A DNA stretch of 64,000 nucleotides from Cupriavidus nantongensis (GCF_001598055.1 NZ_CP014844.1:62001-126000), one strand, 5' to 3'. Positions 1 to 8,751 are shown, numbered from the stretch's first letter. Made by a program: numbers and translations. The notes: generated from the letters alone by a model not told the origin.

Positions 1-564
1 GGCGCCGCATTCGATGAAATGCATGCGCGACACTGCCGGCAGGCGCATCAGGTCGTCCATGGTGTAGACCCGCGGCGTGCGCACCAGGCCGTTGATCATC
101 AGCCGGTGGCGGGCCGGGTCGATATCGTGCCAGCCCTGGTGGTGGCGCTCGAAGTGCAGGCCGTTGGGGGTGATGATGCCGAAGAAGCCCTGCAGCGGCG
201 CGAACGCGACCGAGGCCGCCGACACCCGGGTCAGGCCGGGCGATTCGCGCCGGATCAGGTTCTTCTCATGGACCGAGGGCTGGCCGTAGGGGCGCGCCGC
301 GACCGGCTGTCCCAGCGACGTGGCCCAGGGCTGCGGCTGCAGGATGGCGGGATCGCCATTTGCCCGGTCCGCGCCGTCCGCGGCCAGCGCCTGCCGGCCC
401 GCCGCCGCCGTGGCAATGCCCGCGGCGGCACCCAGGAAGCTCTTGCGCAGGAAGTCGCGCCGCGGCGCGTCCAGGCCGTGCCGGCCGATGTCCTGCTGCA
501 GCGATGCGCTGACGAAGTGCTCGGGCGCGGGCACGATGCGCCCGGGCCGGTTCCGTTGCTGCAA
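1..564 (-). CDS. soxC: SoxC, sulfite dehydrogenase molybdopterin subunit (N-terminal part, cut by window)
   Basis: This is the first 188 codons of a sulfite-oxidase-family molybdoenzyme; the gene runs off the left edge. A TTG start at 564 follows GGAGGAG by 5 bases. Residues 35-43 read RRDFLRKSF, a twin-arginine export signal, and are followed by an Ala-rich stretch ending near residue 62, so the protein is probably exported folded with its cofactor. The stretch NLIRRESPGLTRVSAASVAF and the later PNGLHFERHHQG are typical of SoxC. The final visible residues, FIECGA, place Cys186 where the family's molybdenum-ligating cysteine sits. In the Sox pathway SoxC works with the diheme cytochrome SoxD on the sulfane sulfur carried by SoxYZ. 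SoxD and the rest of the cluster should lie beyond position 1. No ATG alternative is seen upstream, so the TTG start is the best choice. Confidence 0.85.
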   Translation of the reverse strand, partial: MQQRNRPGRIVPAPEHFVSASLQQDIGRHGLDAPRRDFLRKSFLGAAAGIATAAAGRQALAADGADRANGDPAILQPQPWATSLGQPVAARPYGQPSVHEKNLIRRESPGLTRVSAASVAFAPLQGFFGIITPNGLHFERHHQGWHDIDPARHRLMINGLVRTPRVYTMDDLMRLPAVSRMHFIECGA

Positions 565-680
565 TGCGGTCTCCTCCGGCGCGCTCGCCACGGTCGGTCT
601 GACCGGTCGGCGTGCCTGTTGTACCGGGCGCTGCATCGGGTGCGGCGCCGCCGTTTGTTGCCGGAAGAGTGGTGGCGCGG

Positions 681-1064
681 CTAGCCTGCCGTGCGCCGCC
701 GGCGCGCCGGGGTTTCCGGCGCGGGCTGTGCCATAAAGCGGTCGACCACGCCGGAGGGCAAGGCGTTGTCCTCCAGCCGGCTCGCCACCTGCACGCAGAC
801 CGTGCGGCACAGCTCGATCACGCTTTCGTCCGCAATGGCGTAGAACACCAGGTTCGCCTCCTTGCGGCGCGACAGCACGCCCGAGCGGTACATCGCGTTG
901 AGATGCCGCGACACGTTGGTCTGCGACGAACCCACCGTCTCGACCACCGTGCTGACCGGCTTCTCGCCATCGCACAAGGCGTGCAGGATCTTCAGCCGCG
1001 TCGGCTCCGCCAGCAGGCTGAAGTAACCCGATACCTTTTCGAACACGCGATCCAGCTCTTCCAT
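681..1064 (-). CDS. soxR: ArsR-family thiol-type repressor next to sox genes (SoxR/BigR-like)
   Basis: A 127-residue winged-helix regulator. SLLAEPTRLKILHAL and SSQTNVSRHLNAMYRSG are the helix-turn-helix segment of the ArsR family. It lacks the ELCVCDL metal box of ArsR/CadC but has Cys31 in helix 2 and Cys86 and Cys90 near the C-terminal helix. That resembles the two-cysteine design of the persulfide sensors BigR/SqrR, although Cys31 lies three residues later than the equivalent BigR cysteine. I chose the ATG at 1064 because a longer frame starting at 1115 would translate through an 8-bp inverted repeat (1082-1103) that looks like this protein's own operator. It lies between the cysteine exporter gene and soxC, so control of sulfur genes by reactive sulfur is the natural inference. 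The Arg-rich tail (RRRRTAG) is unusual. Confidence 0.75.
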   Translation of the reverse strand: MEELDRVFEKVSGYFSLLAEPTRLKILHALCDGEKPVSTVVETVGSSQTNVSRHLNAMYRSGVLSRRKEANLVFYAIADESVIELCRTVCVQVASRLEDNALPSGVVDRFMAQPAPETPARRRRTAG

Positions 1065-1081
1065 GCCGTCTAATATATTCG

Positions 1082-1103
1082 TATATGCGTGAATGCGCAT
1101 ATA
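1082..1103 (-). promoter_or_regulatory. Inverted-repeat operator for the ArsR-type regulator
   Basis: A perfect 8-bp dyad, TATATGCG-N6-CGCATATA, centred 28 bp upstream of the ATG at 1064. AT-rich dyads of this size just before the regulator gene are the usual ArsR-family operator and imply autorepression. The only coding explanation, an extended regulator frame, would need a start inside or upstream of the dyad. Confidence 0.6.
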
Positions 1104-1170
1104 GTGTTTACCCATTGATGCAGCACAACATGCTGCCTCGCTGCACCCCTTGCACCCCTTGCGCGCCGGC

Positions 1171-2061
1171 TCAGCGGCGCGCCAGCGCCCTGCCCGCCCA
1201 CAGGCGCTGGCCGAACACGTTGAGCAGCAGCCCCGCCATCACCACCGCGGCGCCGATCCACTGCTTGCCGGACAGGTCCTCGCCCAGCAGCACGTGCGCC
1301 GACACCAGCCCCACCACCGGCACCAGCAGCGTCAGCGGCGCCACCTGGCTGGCCGGATAGCGCGTCAGCAGCCGGCCCCACATGGTGTAGCCGAACACCG
1401 TCGCCGCGAACGCCAGGTACGCCACCGCGAACACCGCCATGCCCGACACCTGCGTCACGCTTTGCACGATGCGCGCGGGTCCCTCGAACCACAGCGACAG
1501 CAGCGCGAACGGCACGATCGGCACCAGCGCGCCCCAGATTACCAGCCCGAGCAGGTCCACGGGGCCGATCTTCTTGCTGACGATATTGCCGCTGGCCCAG
1601 CAGAACGCCGCGCACAGCGTCAGCACGAAGCCCGCCGCGCTCATGCCGCCCATGCTGCCCGCACCGGCGCCGATCAGCGCCAGCCCGCCGGCCGCCACCG
1701 CCATGCCGGCGACGTTGTGCCAGCGCACCGGCTCGCTCAGCCACAGCGCGGCGATCGCCAGCGTGAAGAAGGCCTGCGACTGCAGCACCAGCGATGCCAG
1801 GCCGGCCGGCATGCCGACCGCCATGGCATAGAACAGGAAGGCGAACTGGCCCAGGCTGATGGTGGCGCCGTAGGCCAGCAGCAGCCGCCACGGCACGCGC
1901 GGGCGCGGCACGAAGAAGATGGCCGGGAACGCCACCAGCAGGAAGCGCAGCGCCCCCAGCAGCATCGGCGGCACGCCCGCCAGCCCGACCTTGATCACGA
2001 CGAAGTTGACACCCCAGACGCAGACGATGGCGAGGGCGAGGAGACGGTCTCTGGCTTGCAT
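1171..2061 (-). CDS. eamA: EamA-family exporter, probable O-acetylserine/cysteine exporter
   Basis: A 296-residue DMT-superfamily transporter with about ten hydrophobic segments in two EamA repeats. Several stretches closely match what I recall of E. coli EamA (YdeD): VWGVNFVVIKVGL, ALRFLLVAFPAIFFV, QFAFLFYAMAVGMPAGLASL, QSQAFFTLAIA and APLTLLVPVVGL. EamA exports cysteine and O-acetylserine across the inner membrane. The gene lies 126 bases downstream of the sulfide dehydrogenase genes on the same strand and 106 bases before the ArsR-type regulator. This suggests it removes excess cysteine or related thiols when reduced sulfur is abundant. The ATG at 2061 is not preceded by a strong Shine-Dalgarno. 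Substrate is inferred from homology only; other DMT exporters cannot be excluded. Confidence 0.75.
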   Translation of the reverse strand: MQARDRLLALAIVCVWGVNFVVIKVGLAGVPPMLLGALRFLLVAFPAIFFVPRPRVPWRLLLAYGATISLGQFAFLFYAMAVGMPAGLASLVLQSQAFFTLAIAALWLSEPVRWHNVAGMAVAAGGLALIGAGAGSMGGMSAAGFVLTLCAAFCWASGNIVSKKIGPVDLLGLVIWGALVPIVPFALLSLWFEGPARIVQSVTQVSGMAVFAVAYLAFAATVFGYTMWGRLLTRYPASQVAPLTLLVPVVGLVSAHVLLGEDLSGKQWIGAAVVMAGLLLNVFGQRLWAGRALARR

Positions 2062-2187
2062 GGGGGATGCCGGGCGCGGGCGCGCGAGTTCGATCGGGAC
2101 GCCTAGCGTAGCAGCGCCGGCGCGCGCGGCATTGCACGTTCTTGCGGTTTTGTGCGGGCAGCCGTGCCGCCCGCACCGCCGGCAGTG

Positions 2188-3453
2188 TCAGGCGAGCATC
2201 TCCGCCCAGATGCCCCGCGCCCAGGCCAGCGCGTAGTCACCTTCCAGCACCGTCGGCGCCGGTGACAGCCCGCCCGAGCCCGGCACCGTGACCATGGTCT
2301 TCTGCGCCGGGTCGTAGCGATGCACGCTGGACACATGCACCGCCTCGCGGTCGGAAGTGAAGCTGTAGCAGGTGTTGTTGTACAGCGGCTCAGGGTCCGG
2401 GGCGCGGCCCGACAGCAGCGCCACCAGCGCCGCCGCCGCGACCTTGCCGTGCTGGTTGGCCATATGGCCGGACTTGGGCATCAGCGGCGCGATCTGGATG
2501 GCGTCGCCGATCACATGAATATTTGCCGCGGCGCGCGACTCGAAGCTGACGAAGTCCACCTCGCACCACTTGCCATTGGCCGTGGCCAGCCCGGCCGACA
2601 CCGCGATCGCGCCGGCCCGCTGCGGCGGCAGCAGGTTGAGCACGTCGGCGCGCACATCGTCCTGCACCTCGAACTTGAGCGTACGCGTGGCGGGGTCGAC
2701 ATCGGCCACCTCGTGCTGCGGCCGGTATTCCACCATGCCCGGGTATTGCGTGGCCCACACCTGGCGGAACAGCGCGGCCTTGGAGGTGATGTCGGCATTG
2801 GCGTCGAGGATCAGCACCTTGCTGCGCGGCTTGTGCTGCCGGAAATAGTGCGCCACCTGGCAGGCGCGCTCGTACGGGCCCGGCGGGCAGCGGTAAGGCG
2901 CCAGCGGCACGCTGATGGCGTAGGTGCCACCGTCTGGCATCGCCTCCAGCTGGCGGCGCAGCGCGACGGTTTCGGGGCCGGCCTTCCAGGCATGCAGGAT
3001 CTGGTCGCCGCCGGGCCGCTTCAGCCCTGGCAGCGCGTCGCGCATCATCTCGACGCCGGGCGACAGCAGCAGCCGGTCATAGGGCAGCACACTGCCGCCC
3101 GCGAGGCGCACGGTCCGCTTGGCCGGGTCGATGGCAACTGCGGTGTCGCGCGCGAGCCGCACGCCGTGGCGGCGCACCAGCGCGTCGTACGGCAGCGTCA
3201 GGTCGCCGAGCTGGCGGCTGCCGCCCAGCACCAGGTTCGACAGGGGGCATGAGACAAAGGCCGGATTCGGTTCAACCAGCGTCACCTCGATTGCCTGGCC
3301 GCTCCATTCGCGCAGGTAGCGCGCCGCCGTGGCGCCGCCATAGCCGCCGCCGACCACCACCACCCTGGCGCGGGCCGCGGCGCGCGCCGGCCGGATCCCG
3401 GCCGTACCCAGTACTGCGGCGCCCGCGGCGCCGAGGAAGCTTCGTCTTTGCAT
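2188..3453 (-). CDS. fccB: Flavocytochrome c sulfide dehydrogenase, FAD subunit (SoxF/FccB)
   Basis: A 421-residue flavoprotein. Residues 1-27 carry a twin-arginine-like signal (QRRSFLGAAGAAVLGTAG), followed by the dinucleotide-binding motif VVVVGGGYGGATAARYL. The stretch PAFVSCPLSNLVLGG and the later cysteines in YRCPPGPYER and NNTCYSF correspond to cysteines conserved in FccB, two of which form the redox disulfide near the flavin. VIGDAIQIAPLMPKSGHMANQHGK is the family's C-terminal FAD-binding element. The enzyme oxidises sulfide in the periplasm and passes electrons to the cytochrome encoded 12 bases upstream (3466-3843). The start at 3453 has AGGAG six bases before it. Spacing and order (cytochrome first, flavoprotein second) match soxEF of other sox clusters. 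Only the exact name is uncertain. Confidence 0.9.
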   Translation of the reverse strand: MQRRSFLGAAGAAVLGTAGIRPARAAARARVVVVGGGYGGATAARYLREWSGQAIEVTLVEPNPAFVSCPLSNLVLGGSRQLGDLTLPYDALVRRHGVRLARDTAVAIDPAKRTVRLAGGSVLPYDRLLLSPGVEMMRDALPGLKRPGGDQILHAWKAGPETVALRRQLEAMPDGGTYAISVPLAPYRCPPGPYERACQVAHYFRQHKPRSKVLILDANADITSKAALFRQVWATQYPGMVEYRPQHEVADVDPATRTLKFEVQDDVRADVLNLLPPQRAGAIAVSAGLATANGKWCEVDFVSFESRAAANIHVIGDAIQIAPLMPKSGHMANQHGKVAAAALVALLSGRAPDPEPLYNNTCYSFTSDREAVHVSSVHRYDPAQKTMVTVPGSGGLSPAPTVLEGDYALAWARGIWAEMLA

Positions 3454-3465
3454 GGCTGGCTCCTG

Positions 3466-3843
3466 TCAGCGCACCGCGGCAAACCACGCCGCGATCGCGG
3501 CGATCTGGTCGTCGCTGTAACCCTTGGCAATCTGATGCATCACGGTGGCCGGGCGCGTGCCGGCCTTGAAGGCCTGCATCTGCGCGGCCAGCTCCGCCTG
3601 CGGGCGGCCGGCCAGCGGCGGGATCGTGCTGCCCGCCGGGGCGCGGCCGGCCGGGCCGTGGCAGCTGGTGCAGGCGGCGGCGTGGCTGCGCGCGCGCAGC
3701 GCGGCATCGGTGGCCTGGGCCGGGGCAGCGGCCGGCGCGCTGCCGGGTTCGGCCGACAGCGCAGGCTGCGCGCACAGCATCGCTGCCAGCAGCACCCATC
3801 GCGGGGGCATACGCCAGGCAGGCCGGGGGGTCGTTGTTGTCAT
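3466..3843 (-). CDS. fccA: Monoheme cytochrome c subunit of sulfide dehydrogenase (SoxE/FccA)
   Basis: A 125-residue exported c-type cytochrome. After a hydrophobic signal (WVLLAAMLCAQPALSA) it has one heme motif, CTSCH, with the downstream methionine in PATVMHQIAKGYSDDQIAAIAAWFA as the likely sixth ligand. This is the layout of small class I cytochromes such as FccA. It is followed after 12 bases by the FAD subunit, so the two are almost certainly one translation unit and one complex. The ATG at 3843 is preceded by GGAG eight bases away. It would receive electrons from the flavin and hand them to the respiratory chain. A diheme FccA would be longer; this is the monoheme form. Confidence 0.85.
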   Translation of the reverse strand: MTTTTPRPAWRMPPRWVLLAAMLCAQPALSAEPGSAPAAAPAQATDAALRARSHAAACTSCHGPAGRAPAGSTIPPLAGRPQAELAAQMQAFKAGTRPATVMHQIAKGYSDDQIAAIAAWFAAVR

Positions 3844-3942
3844 GGTCTCGCTCCGTCTGGGGCTGGCGCAGCGTTATCACCATCAGCCAGCGTGGCAACC
3901 GTAGCACATCGGCCGGGCCCGTGTGCGTTGCAATCCGCAGAA

Positions 3943-3974
3943 CAAAAAACGGCGCCCGCATATGCGGGCGCCGT
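3943..3974 (-). terminator. Rho-independent terminator after dolP
   Basis: On the minus strand a perfect 13-bp palindrome (3949-3974, arm ACGGCGCCCGCAT) is followed by six Ts, 43 bases past the dolP stop codon. It also insulates the soxEF promoter region (3844-3942), in which I see no other gene. Confidence 0.85.
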
Positions 3975-4016
3975 CGGGCGCCGTCCTGGCCGGCCCAGCC
4001 GGCTGAGCGCTGCGCT

Positions 4017-4910
4017 TCAGGGCAGGTTGCGGCCGGGCGGCAGCGCCACCGGCGAAGTGACCGGGGCCGCGACCGGTGCGGTGGTGGCGCCCGCGCTGCC
4101 GGCGGTACCGGCTGCCGCACCGGCCGGCGCATCGATCGGCCCGCCCACGCCCGGCACCGACTGCACCGGCGCCGGCGTGCCGACGCTGCCGTCGAACGAC
4201 GGGTTCTGCGAGGTCGAGGCCGCATCCAGGCGCGCGCGCTCGGCGTCGTTGACGTAGTCGAAGGCCTTGACCACCTTGGTCACGCCCGAGGCATTGCGCG
4301 CCACGTCGGTGGCGCGGTCGCCCTCGGCGCTGGTGACCACGCCGAGCAGGTAGACCACGCTCTTTTCCGTGGTGACCTTGATCGAGTTGGACGGCACGCC
4401 TTCGGCGGTCATCAGCAGCGTCTTGACCTTGCTGGTCAGGTAGGCGTCCTGGCTCTGCGTCATGAAGCCGGGCGAGTTGACCACCTCCAGCTCGTTGATC
4501 ACCACGCGCGCATTCTGCAGGCCGCGCACGTATTGCTCGATCTGCTGCTTGACGCTGTCGTTCTTCGCTTCGCCGGTCAGCAGCACCTTGCGGTTGAAGA
4601 CGGTCACGTTGACGCGCGCCTGGCCGCTGAAGCGCGAGTTGATGGTGCTCTCGGCCTCGAGCTGCAAGCCGCGGTCGATGGTCTGGGTGGCGGCCGGGCG
4701 GCGGTCGGTGGCCATGGCCACGCCGGTGCCCATGGCGCCGGCGATCACCGGGAAGCAGCCGGCCAGCTGCGTGGCACACACCAGCGCGGCCGCGGCCAGG
4801 CCGGCGCGGCCCAGGCCGGAGCCGGTGAGACCGGAGCCGGCCGCGGGGCGGGAAGGATGGCGCGCGTCCGCGCCGTTGCGGGGGGCTTGCGTAGTGGGCA
4901 GATGGGTCAT
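4017..4910 (-). CDS. dolP: DolP-like outer-membrane lipoprotein with two BON domains
   Basis: A 297-residue protein with a lipoprotein signal (LVCATQLAGC, acylated Cys52), two BON domains at about residues 75-140 and 150-220, and a C-terminal tail rich in Ala, Gly, Pro and Thr. DolP (formerly YraP) binds anionic phospholipid in the inner leaflet of the outer membrane and supports envelope integrity. The order yraN-diaA-dolP on one strand matches the E. coli neighbourhood, which supports the assignment. The start at 4910 has AAGGA four bases before it. The N-terminal extension before the hydrophobic core (about 35 residues) is unusually long for a lipoprotein signal, but I see no later Met that could replace it. 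The tail from about residue 230 is longer than in E. coli DolP and looks disordered. Confidence 0.85.
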   Translation of the reverse strand: MTHLPTTQAPRNGADARHPSRPAAGSGLTGSGLGRAGLAAAALVCATQLAGCFPVIAGAMGTGVAMATDRRPAATQTIDRGLQLEAESTINSRFSGQARVNVTVFNRKVLLTGEAKNDSVKQQIEQYVRGLQNARVVINELEVVNSPGFMTQSQDAYLTSKVKTLLMTAEGVPSNSIKVTTEKSVVYLLGVVTSAEGDRATDVARNASGVTKVVKAFDYVNDAERARLDAASTSQNPSFDGSVGTPAPVQSVPGVGGPIDAPAGAAAGTAGSAGATTAPVAAPVTSPVALPPGRNLP

Positions 4911-4965
4911 GCGGTCCTTGCTGTGTCGGGATGTTGGGAATGAAAGGGTCGGCGCATGCGCGGCA

Positions 4966-5628
<663 letters not shown>

Positions 5629-6054
5629 TTATGACCCAGCCCCGGCGGCATCCAGGTCAAAGGCGTGCTGCAGCCACTCCAGCCGGCCGGGCTCCAGCGC
5701 CACCACGTCGAAGCGGCACGGCGGCACCCGGGCCAGCGTGGCCAGGTAGTGCCCGGCGGCCAGCAGCACGCGCCGCTGCTTGGCCGGCGTGACGCTGGCC
5801 GCGGCGCCCCCGAAGCCGCGCCCGCTGCGCTGGCGCACCTCGACGAACACCAGCGTGCCGTCCGGCGCGCGCATCACCAGGTCGATCTCGCCGCCTTTGC
5901 AGCGATAATTGCGCACCACGGGCTCCAGGCCCTGGCGCCGCAAGTGGGCCAGGGCCCGGTCCTCCGCCTGCGCGCCGCGTGCCTGCCGGCCTGACGCCTG
6001 CCTGAGCTGGGCCTGCCTGAGCGGCACCTGCGTGGTGGATTTGAATGATGGCAT
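5629..6054 (-). CDS. yraN: YraN family protein (UPF0102, endonuclease-like fold)
   Basis: A 141-residue protein of the YraN family, which has a restriction-endonuclease-like fold. The conserved core is visible: [31 protein letters not shown], then [32 protein letters not shown] and EVR supply the acidic and basic residues of the presumed nuclease site. Its cellular role is not established. The ATG at 6054 is preferred to a TTG one codon earlier. Only 18 bases separate it from the divergent rsmI start at 6073, so promoter elements for each gene must lie partly inside the other's coding sequence. Confidence 0.85.
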   Translation of the reverse strand: MPSFKSTTQVPLRQAQLRQASGRQARGAQAEDRALAHLRRQGLEPVVRNYRCKGGEIDLVMRAPDGTLVFVEVRQRSGRGFGGAAASVTPAKQRRVLLAAGHYLATLARVPPCRFDVVALEPGRLEWLQHAFDLDAAGAGS

Positions 6055-6072
6055 CAACGGAAGTTCTCAAGC

Positions 6073-6978
6073 ATGAGTGACTGGATCTCCCTGGCGGCAA
6101 GCCAGTCGTACCCGGCCGGCACGCTCTATGTCGTGGCCACGCCCATCGGCAATGTCGCCGACCTGTCGCTGCGCGCGCTGCATGTGCTGGGGCTGGCCGA
6201 CGCGGTGGCCTGCGAAGACACCCGCAATACCGGCCAGCTGCTGTCGCGCGTCGGCCTGCAGCGCCCGCTGGTGGCAGTGCACGAGCACAACGAGCGCGAG
6301 GCCGCGGGCCGCATCGCCGAACGCCTGGCGGCGGGCGAGCGCATTGCCTATGTCTCGGACGCCGGCACGCCGGGCATCTCCGACCCCGGCGCGCGCCTCG
6401 TCGAAGCGGTGCGCGCCGCCGGCCATCCGGTGGTGCCGCTGCCCGGCCCCAGTGCGGCGGTGGCGGCGTTGTCGGTAGCGGGCGACCTGCTCGATGCCGG
6501 CGCGGGCCGCTTCACCTTTGCCGGCTTCCTGCCTCCGAAGCCCAAGGCGCGTGCCGAAGCCATCGCCCGGCTGGCGGCGCTGGACCACGCCTGGGTCTGC
6601 TACGAGGCGCCGCACCGCATCGCCGACACCCTCGCGGCGCTGGCCGCGGGCCTGCCGGGCGAGCGCCGGCTGCTGGTCGGGCGCGAACTGACCAAGCTGT
6701 TCGAAGAGATCGCGGTGATGCCGGTGGCGCAGGCGCCGGCCTGGCTCGCGGCCGACCCGAACCGGGCCAAGGGGGAATTCGTGCTCGTGGTGGAAGGTGC
6801 CGGCAGCGCCGCCGCCGACGGCCAGCCGGATGCCGAAGCGCAGCGCGTGCTGGCGCTGCTGCTGGCCGAGCTGCCGGCCAAGCGCGCCGCCAAGCTGGCG
6901 GCCGCGATCACCGGCGCGGACACCGGCGCGCTGTATCAGCTGGCGCTGGCACAGCGTGCCGGCGACGCCGACGATTGA
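6073..6978 (+). CDS. rsmI: RsmI, 16S rRNA (cytidine1402-2'-O)-methyltransferase
   Basis: A 301-residue SAM-dependent methyltransferase of the tetrapyrrole-methylase fold. YVVATPIGNVADLSLRAL and CEDTRNTGQLLSRVG are family signatures at the N-terminus. SDAGTPGISDPGARLV and PLPGPSAAVAALSVAG follow, and FAGFLPPKPKAR marks the middle of the fold. RsmI adds the 2'-O-methyl group at C1402 in the ribosomal P site. The neighbourhood with yraN, diaA and dolP is the usual one, but here rsmI is divergent from them rather than co-directional. The C-terminal part (AQRVLALLLAELPAKRAAKLAAAITG) is the small helical domain found in long RsmI proteins. Start codon ATG at 6073 has GGAAG ten bases upstream. Confidence 0.93.
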   Translation: MSDWISLAASQSYPAGTLYVVATPIGNVADLSLRALHVLGLADAVACEDTRNTGQLLSRVGLQRPLVAVHEHNEREAAGRIAERLAAGERIAYVSDAGTPGISDPGARLVEAVRAAGHPVVPLPGPSAAVAALSVAGDLLDAGAGRFTFAGFLPPKPKARAEAIARLAALDHAWVCYEAPHRIADTLAALAAGLPGERRLLVGRELTKLFEEIAVMPVAQAPAWLAADPNRAKGEFVLVVEGAGSAAADGQPDAEAQRVLALLLAELPAKRAAKLAAAITGADTGALYQLALAQRAGDADD

Positions 6979-7062
6979 TGCCGGTGCCCGCGCGCGGGCC
7001 TGCAGGCCAGAATGTAAGGAGTAGGTGTCAGCGCGCGGCAGCATGCGGCGGCGCTGGCGCGC

Positions 7063-7827
7063 TCAGCGGCGCTTGCGCTTGACGGTCTTGCCGCTGGCCT
7101 TGGCCTTGCCCGCCTTGGCGGGCGCCAGCGAATTGGCCAGTTCCGGCACGGACACGTCGTCATCGCCACTGCCGTCGCCGGCCTCGGTGCCGCCGGCATC
7201 GACCTGCGGGCCCAGCGCGGCAACTTCGGTGCGGGTCAGGCGGCGGATCTCGACGTTGGTGGCACCGCGCTCGACAAAGCCCAGGCGGCGCGCCGCGCCG
7301 TAGGACACATCCAGCACGCGGTTGCCGTGGTACGGGCCGCGGTCATTGATGCGCAGCACCGCGACCTTGTTGTTGCGCAGGTTGCGCACCAGCACCCAGC
7401 TGTCCAGCGGCAGCGACGGATGCGCCGCGGTCATGGCGCGCATGTCGAAGCGCTCGCCGTTGGCGGTCTTGCGGCCGTGGAAGCCCTTGCCGTACCACGA
7501 GGCCTCGCCGCGCTGCTCGAACGTGCCGATGTCGGCGCGCAGCCCTTCGAGCGAGTTGCCGCTGCGGCCTTCGTCGGGGTCATAGCCGAACAGGTTCCAG
7601 CTGCCGGTGTCGGGCGCGCGCGCGGCGGGCTTGGCCTCGGCGCGCTCGGTCCGGGCGGGCTTGCTGTTTTTTGCCGCGCGCGTGGGCACGGCATCGCCGG
7701 CGTCGGTGCCGGCGATATCGCTTTCGGGCGGCGTGGCACAGGCGGCCAGCACCACGGCGCATGCGGTGCAGGCGCCGAGCTTGGCCAGCTGTTGCCAGCG
7801 CTTGGGGAGAGCGGAGATCCGTAACAT
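7063..7827 (-). CDS. rlpA: RlpA septal-ring lytic transglycosylase (lipoprotein)
   Basis: A 254-residue lipoprotein with lipobox LAAC (Cys30). The double-psi beta-barrel domain covers about residues 105-195: GEASWYGKGFHGRKTANGE, MTAAHPSLPLDSWVLVRNL and LRINDRGPYHGNRVLDVSYG, including the Asp in NDRGP that is catalytic in RlpA. RlpA cleaves naked glycan strands at the division septum. No C-terminal SPOR domain is present; instead there is a basic tail (KASGKTVKRKRR), so septal targeting by denuded glycan binding would need another route. It converges with rsmI, with 84 bases between the stops holding a GC palindrome but no T-run. The start at 7827 (ATG) keeps the full signal peptide. Confidence 0.88.
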   Translation of the reverse strand: MLRISALPKRWQQLAKLGACTACAVVLAACATPPESDIAGTDAGDAVPTRAAKNSKPARTERAEAKPAARAPDTGSWNLFGYDPDEGRSGNSLEGLRADIGTFEQRGEASWYGKGFHGRKTANGERFDMRAMTAAHPSLPLDSWVLVRNLRNNKVAVLRINDRGPYHGNRVLDVSYGAARRLGFVERGATNVEIRRLTRTEVAALGPQVDAGGTEAGDGSGDDDVSVPELANSLAPAKAGKAKASGKTVKRKRR

Positions 7828-7877
7828 GGGCGGCAGTCTAACATTGACTGTTTGGGACTATCTCTTTCAATTTGTTA

Positions 7878-7899
7878 CGAAATCTGTGCGATTTCGCAC
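7878..7899. promoter_or_regulatory. Overlapping inverted repeats in the rlpA / metallo-hydrolase intergenic region
   Basis: The 269-base gap between divergent genes (7828-8096) contains CGAAATC-N5-GATTTCG (7878-7896), overlapping GTGCG-ATTT-CGCAC (7886-7899). The site is AT-richer than its surroundings and 51 bases upstream of rlpA. A repressor site or a leader hairpin are both possible; no protein is assigned. Confidence 0.3.
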
Positions 7900-8096
7900 G
7901 ATCGGGGCCTAATTGGCCGGGATCCCGCTTGTGGCAAGGGATTCCGGCCGATGCGGCGCGGCCCGCGAAGCTGCCGCATCGATCACTTCGGAGCTGCCGG
8001 GCGTGCCCGACCTTCGCGGCGCTACAATGCTGAGCACTGCCACGATCGCGCCACCAAAAGGCCGGATCCGATACCCGCCGGCCACATAAGATTTCC

Positions 8097-8747
8097 ATGA
8101 AAGCCCTGCTCATTCCCGTCACGCCCTTCCAGCAGAACTGTTCGCTGCTGATCGATGAAAGCACCGGCGCCGCCGCGGTCTGCGATCCCGGCGGCGATCT
8201 CGACCGCATCCGCGCGGCGGTGTCAGAGCAAGGCGTCACACTGGAAAAGATCTTCCTGACGCACGGCCACGTCGACCATTGCGCCGGCGCCGCGGCGCTG
8301 TCGCGCGAACTCGGCATCCCGATCGAGGGCCCGCACCAGGACGAGCGCTTCTGGATCGAGCAGCTGCCCGAGCAGACGCGCCGCTTCGGCTTCGGCCACG
8401 CCGAGAGCTTCGAGCCCGACCGCTGGCTCGAGAACGGCGACACCGTGCAGTTCGGCAACGAAACCCTGGAGGTCTATCACTGCCCCGGCCATACCCCGGG
8501 CCACGTGGTGTTCTTCTCGCGTCCCAACCGGCTGGCCGTGGTCGGCGACGTGCTGTTCGCCGGCTCGATCGGCCGCACCGACTTCCCGCGCGGCAACCAC
8601 GCCGACCTGATCCGCTCGATCCGCACGCGGCTGTGGCCGCTGGGCGAGGACGTGACCTTTATCCCCGGGCACGGCCCGGTCTCGACCTTCGGCGACGAGC
8701 GCCGCAACAACCCGTTCGTCGCCGATCACGTGGTCGACGCGGCCTGA
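8097..8747 (+). CDS. Metallo-beta-lactamase-fold hydrolase, YcbL-like (glyoxalase II family)
   Basis: A 216-residue MBL-fold enzyme. The metal ligands are visible in order: [10 protein letters not shown] (HxHxDH), [27 protein letters not shown] and IPGHGPVS. This is the short type lacking the C-terminal substrate domain of classical GloB, like YcbL, which has weak S-lactoylglutathione hydrolase activity. The physiological substrate is not known from sequence. It is followed after four bases by an exonuclease-like gene, so the two are probably co-translated. The ATG at 8097 fits the family's N-terminus ([18 protein letters not shown]). Confidence 0.85.
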   Translation: MKALLIPVTPFQQNCSLLIDESTGAAAVCDPGGDLDRIRAAVSEQGVTLEKIFLTHGHVDHCAGAAALSRELGIPIEGPHQDERFWIEQLPEQTRRFGFGHAESFEPDRWLENGDTVQFGNETLEVYHCPGHTPGHVVFFSRPNRLAVVGDVLFAGSIGRTDFPRGNHADLIRSIRTRLWPLGEDVTFIPGHGPVSTFGDERRNNPFVADHVVDAA

Positions 8748-8751
8748 GGCC

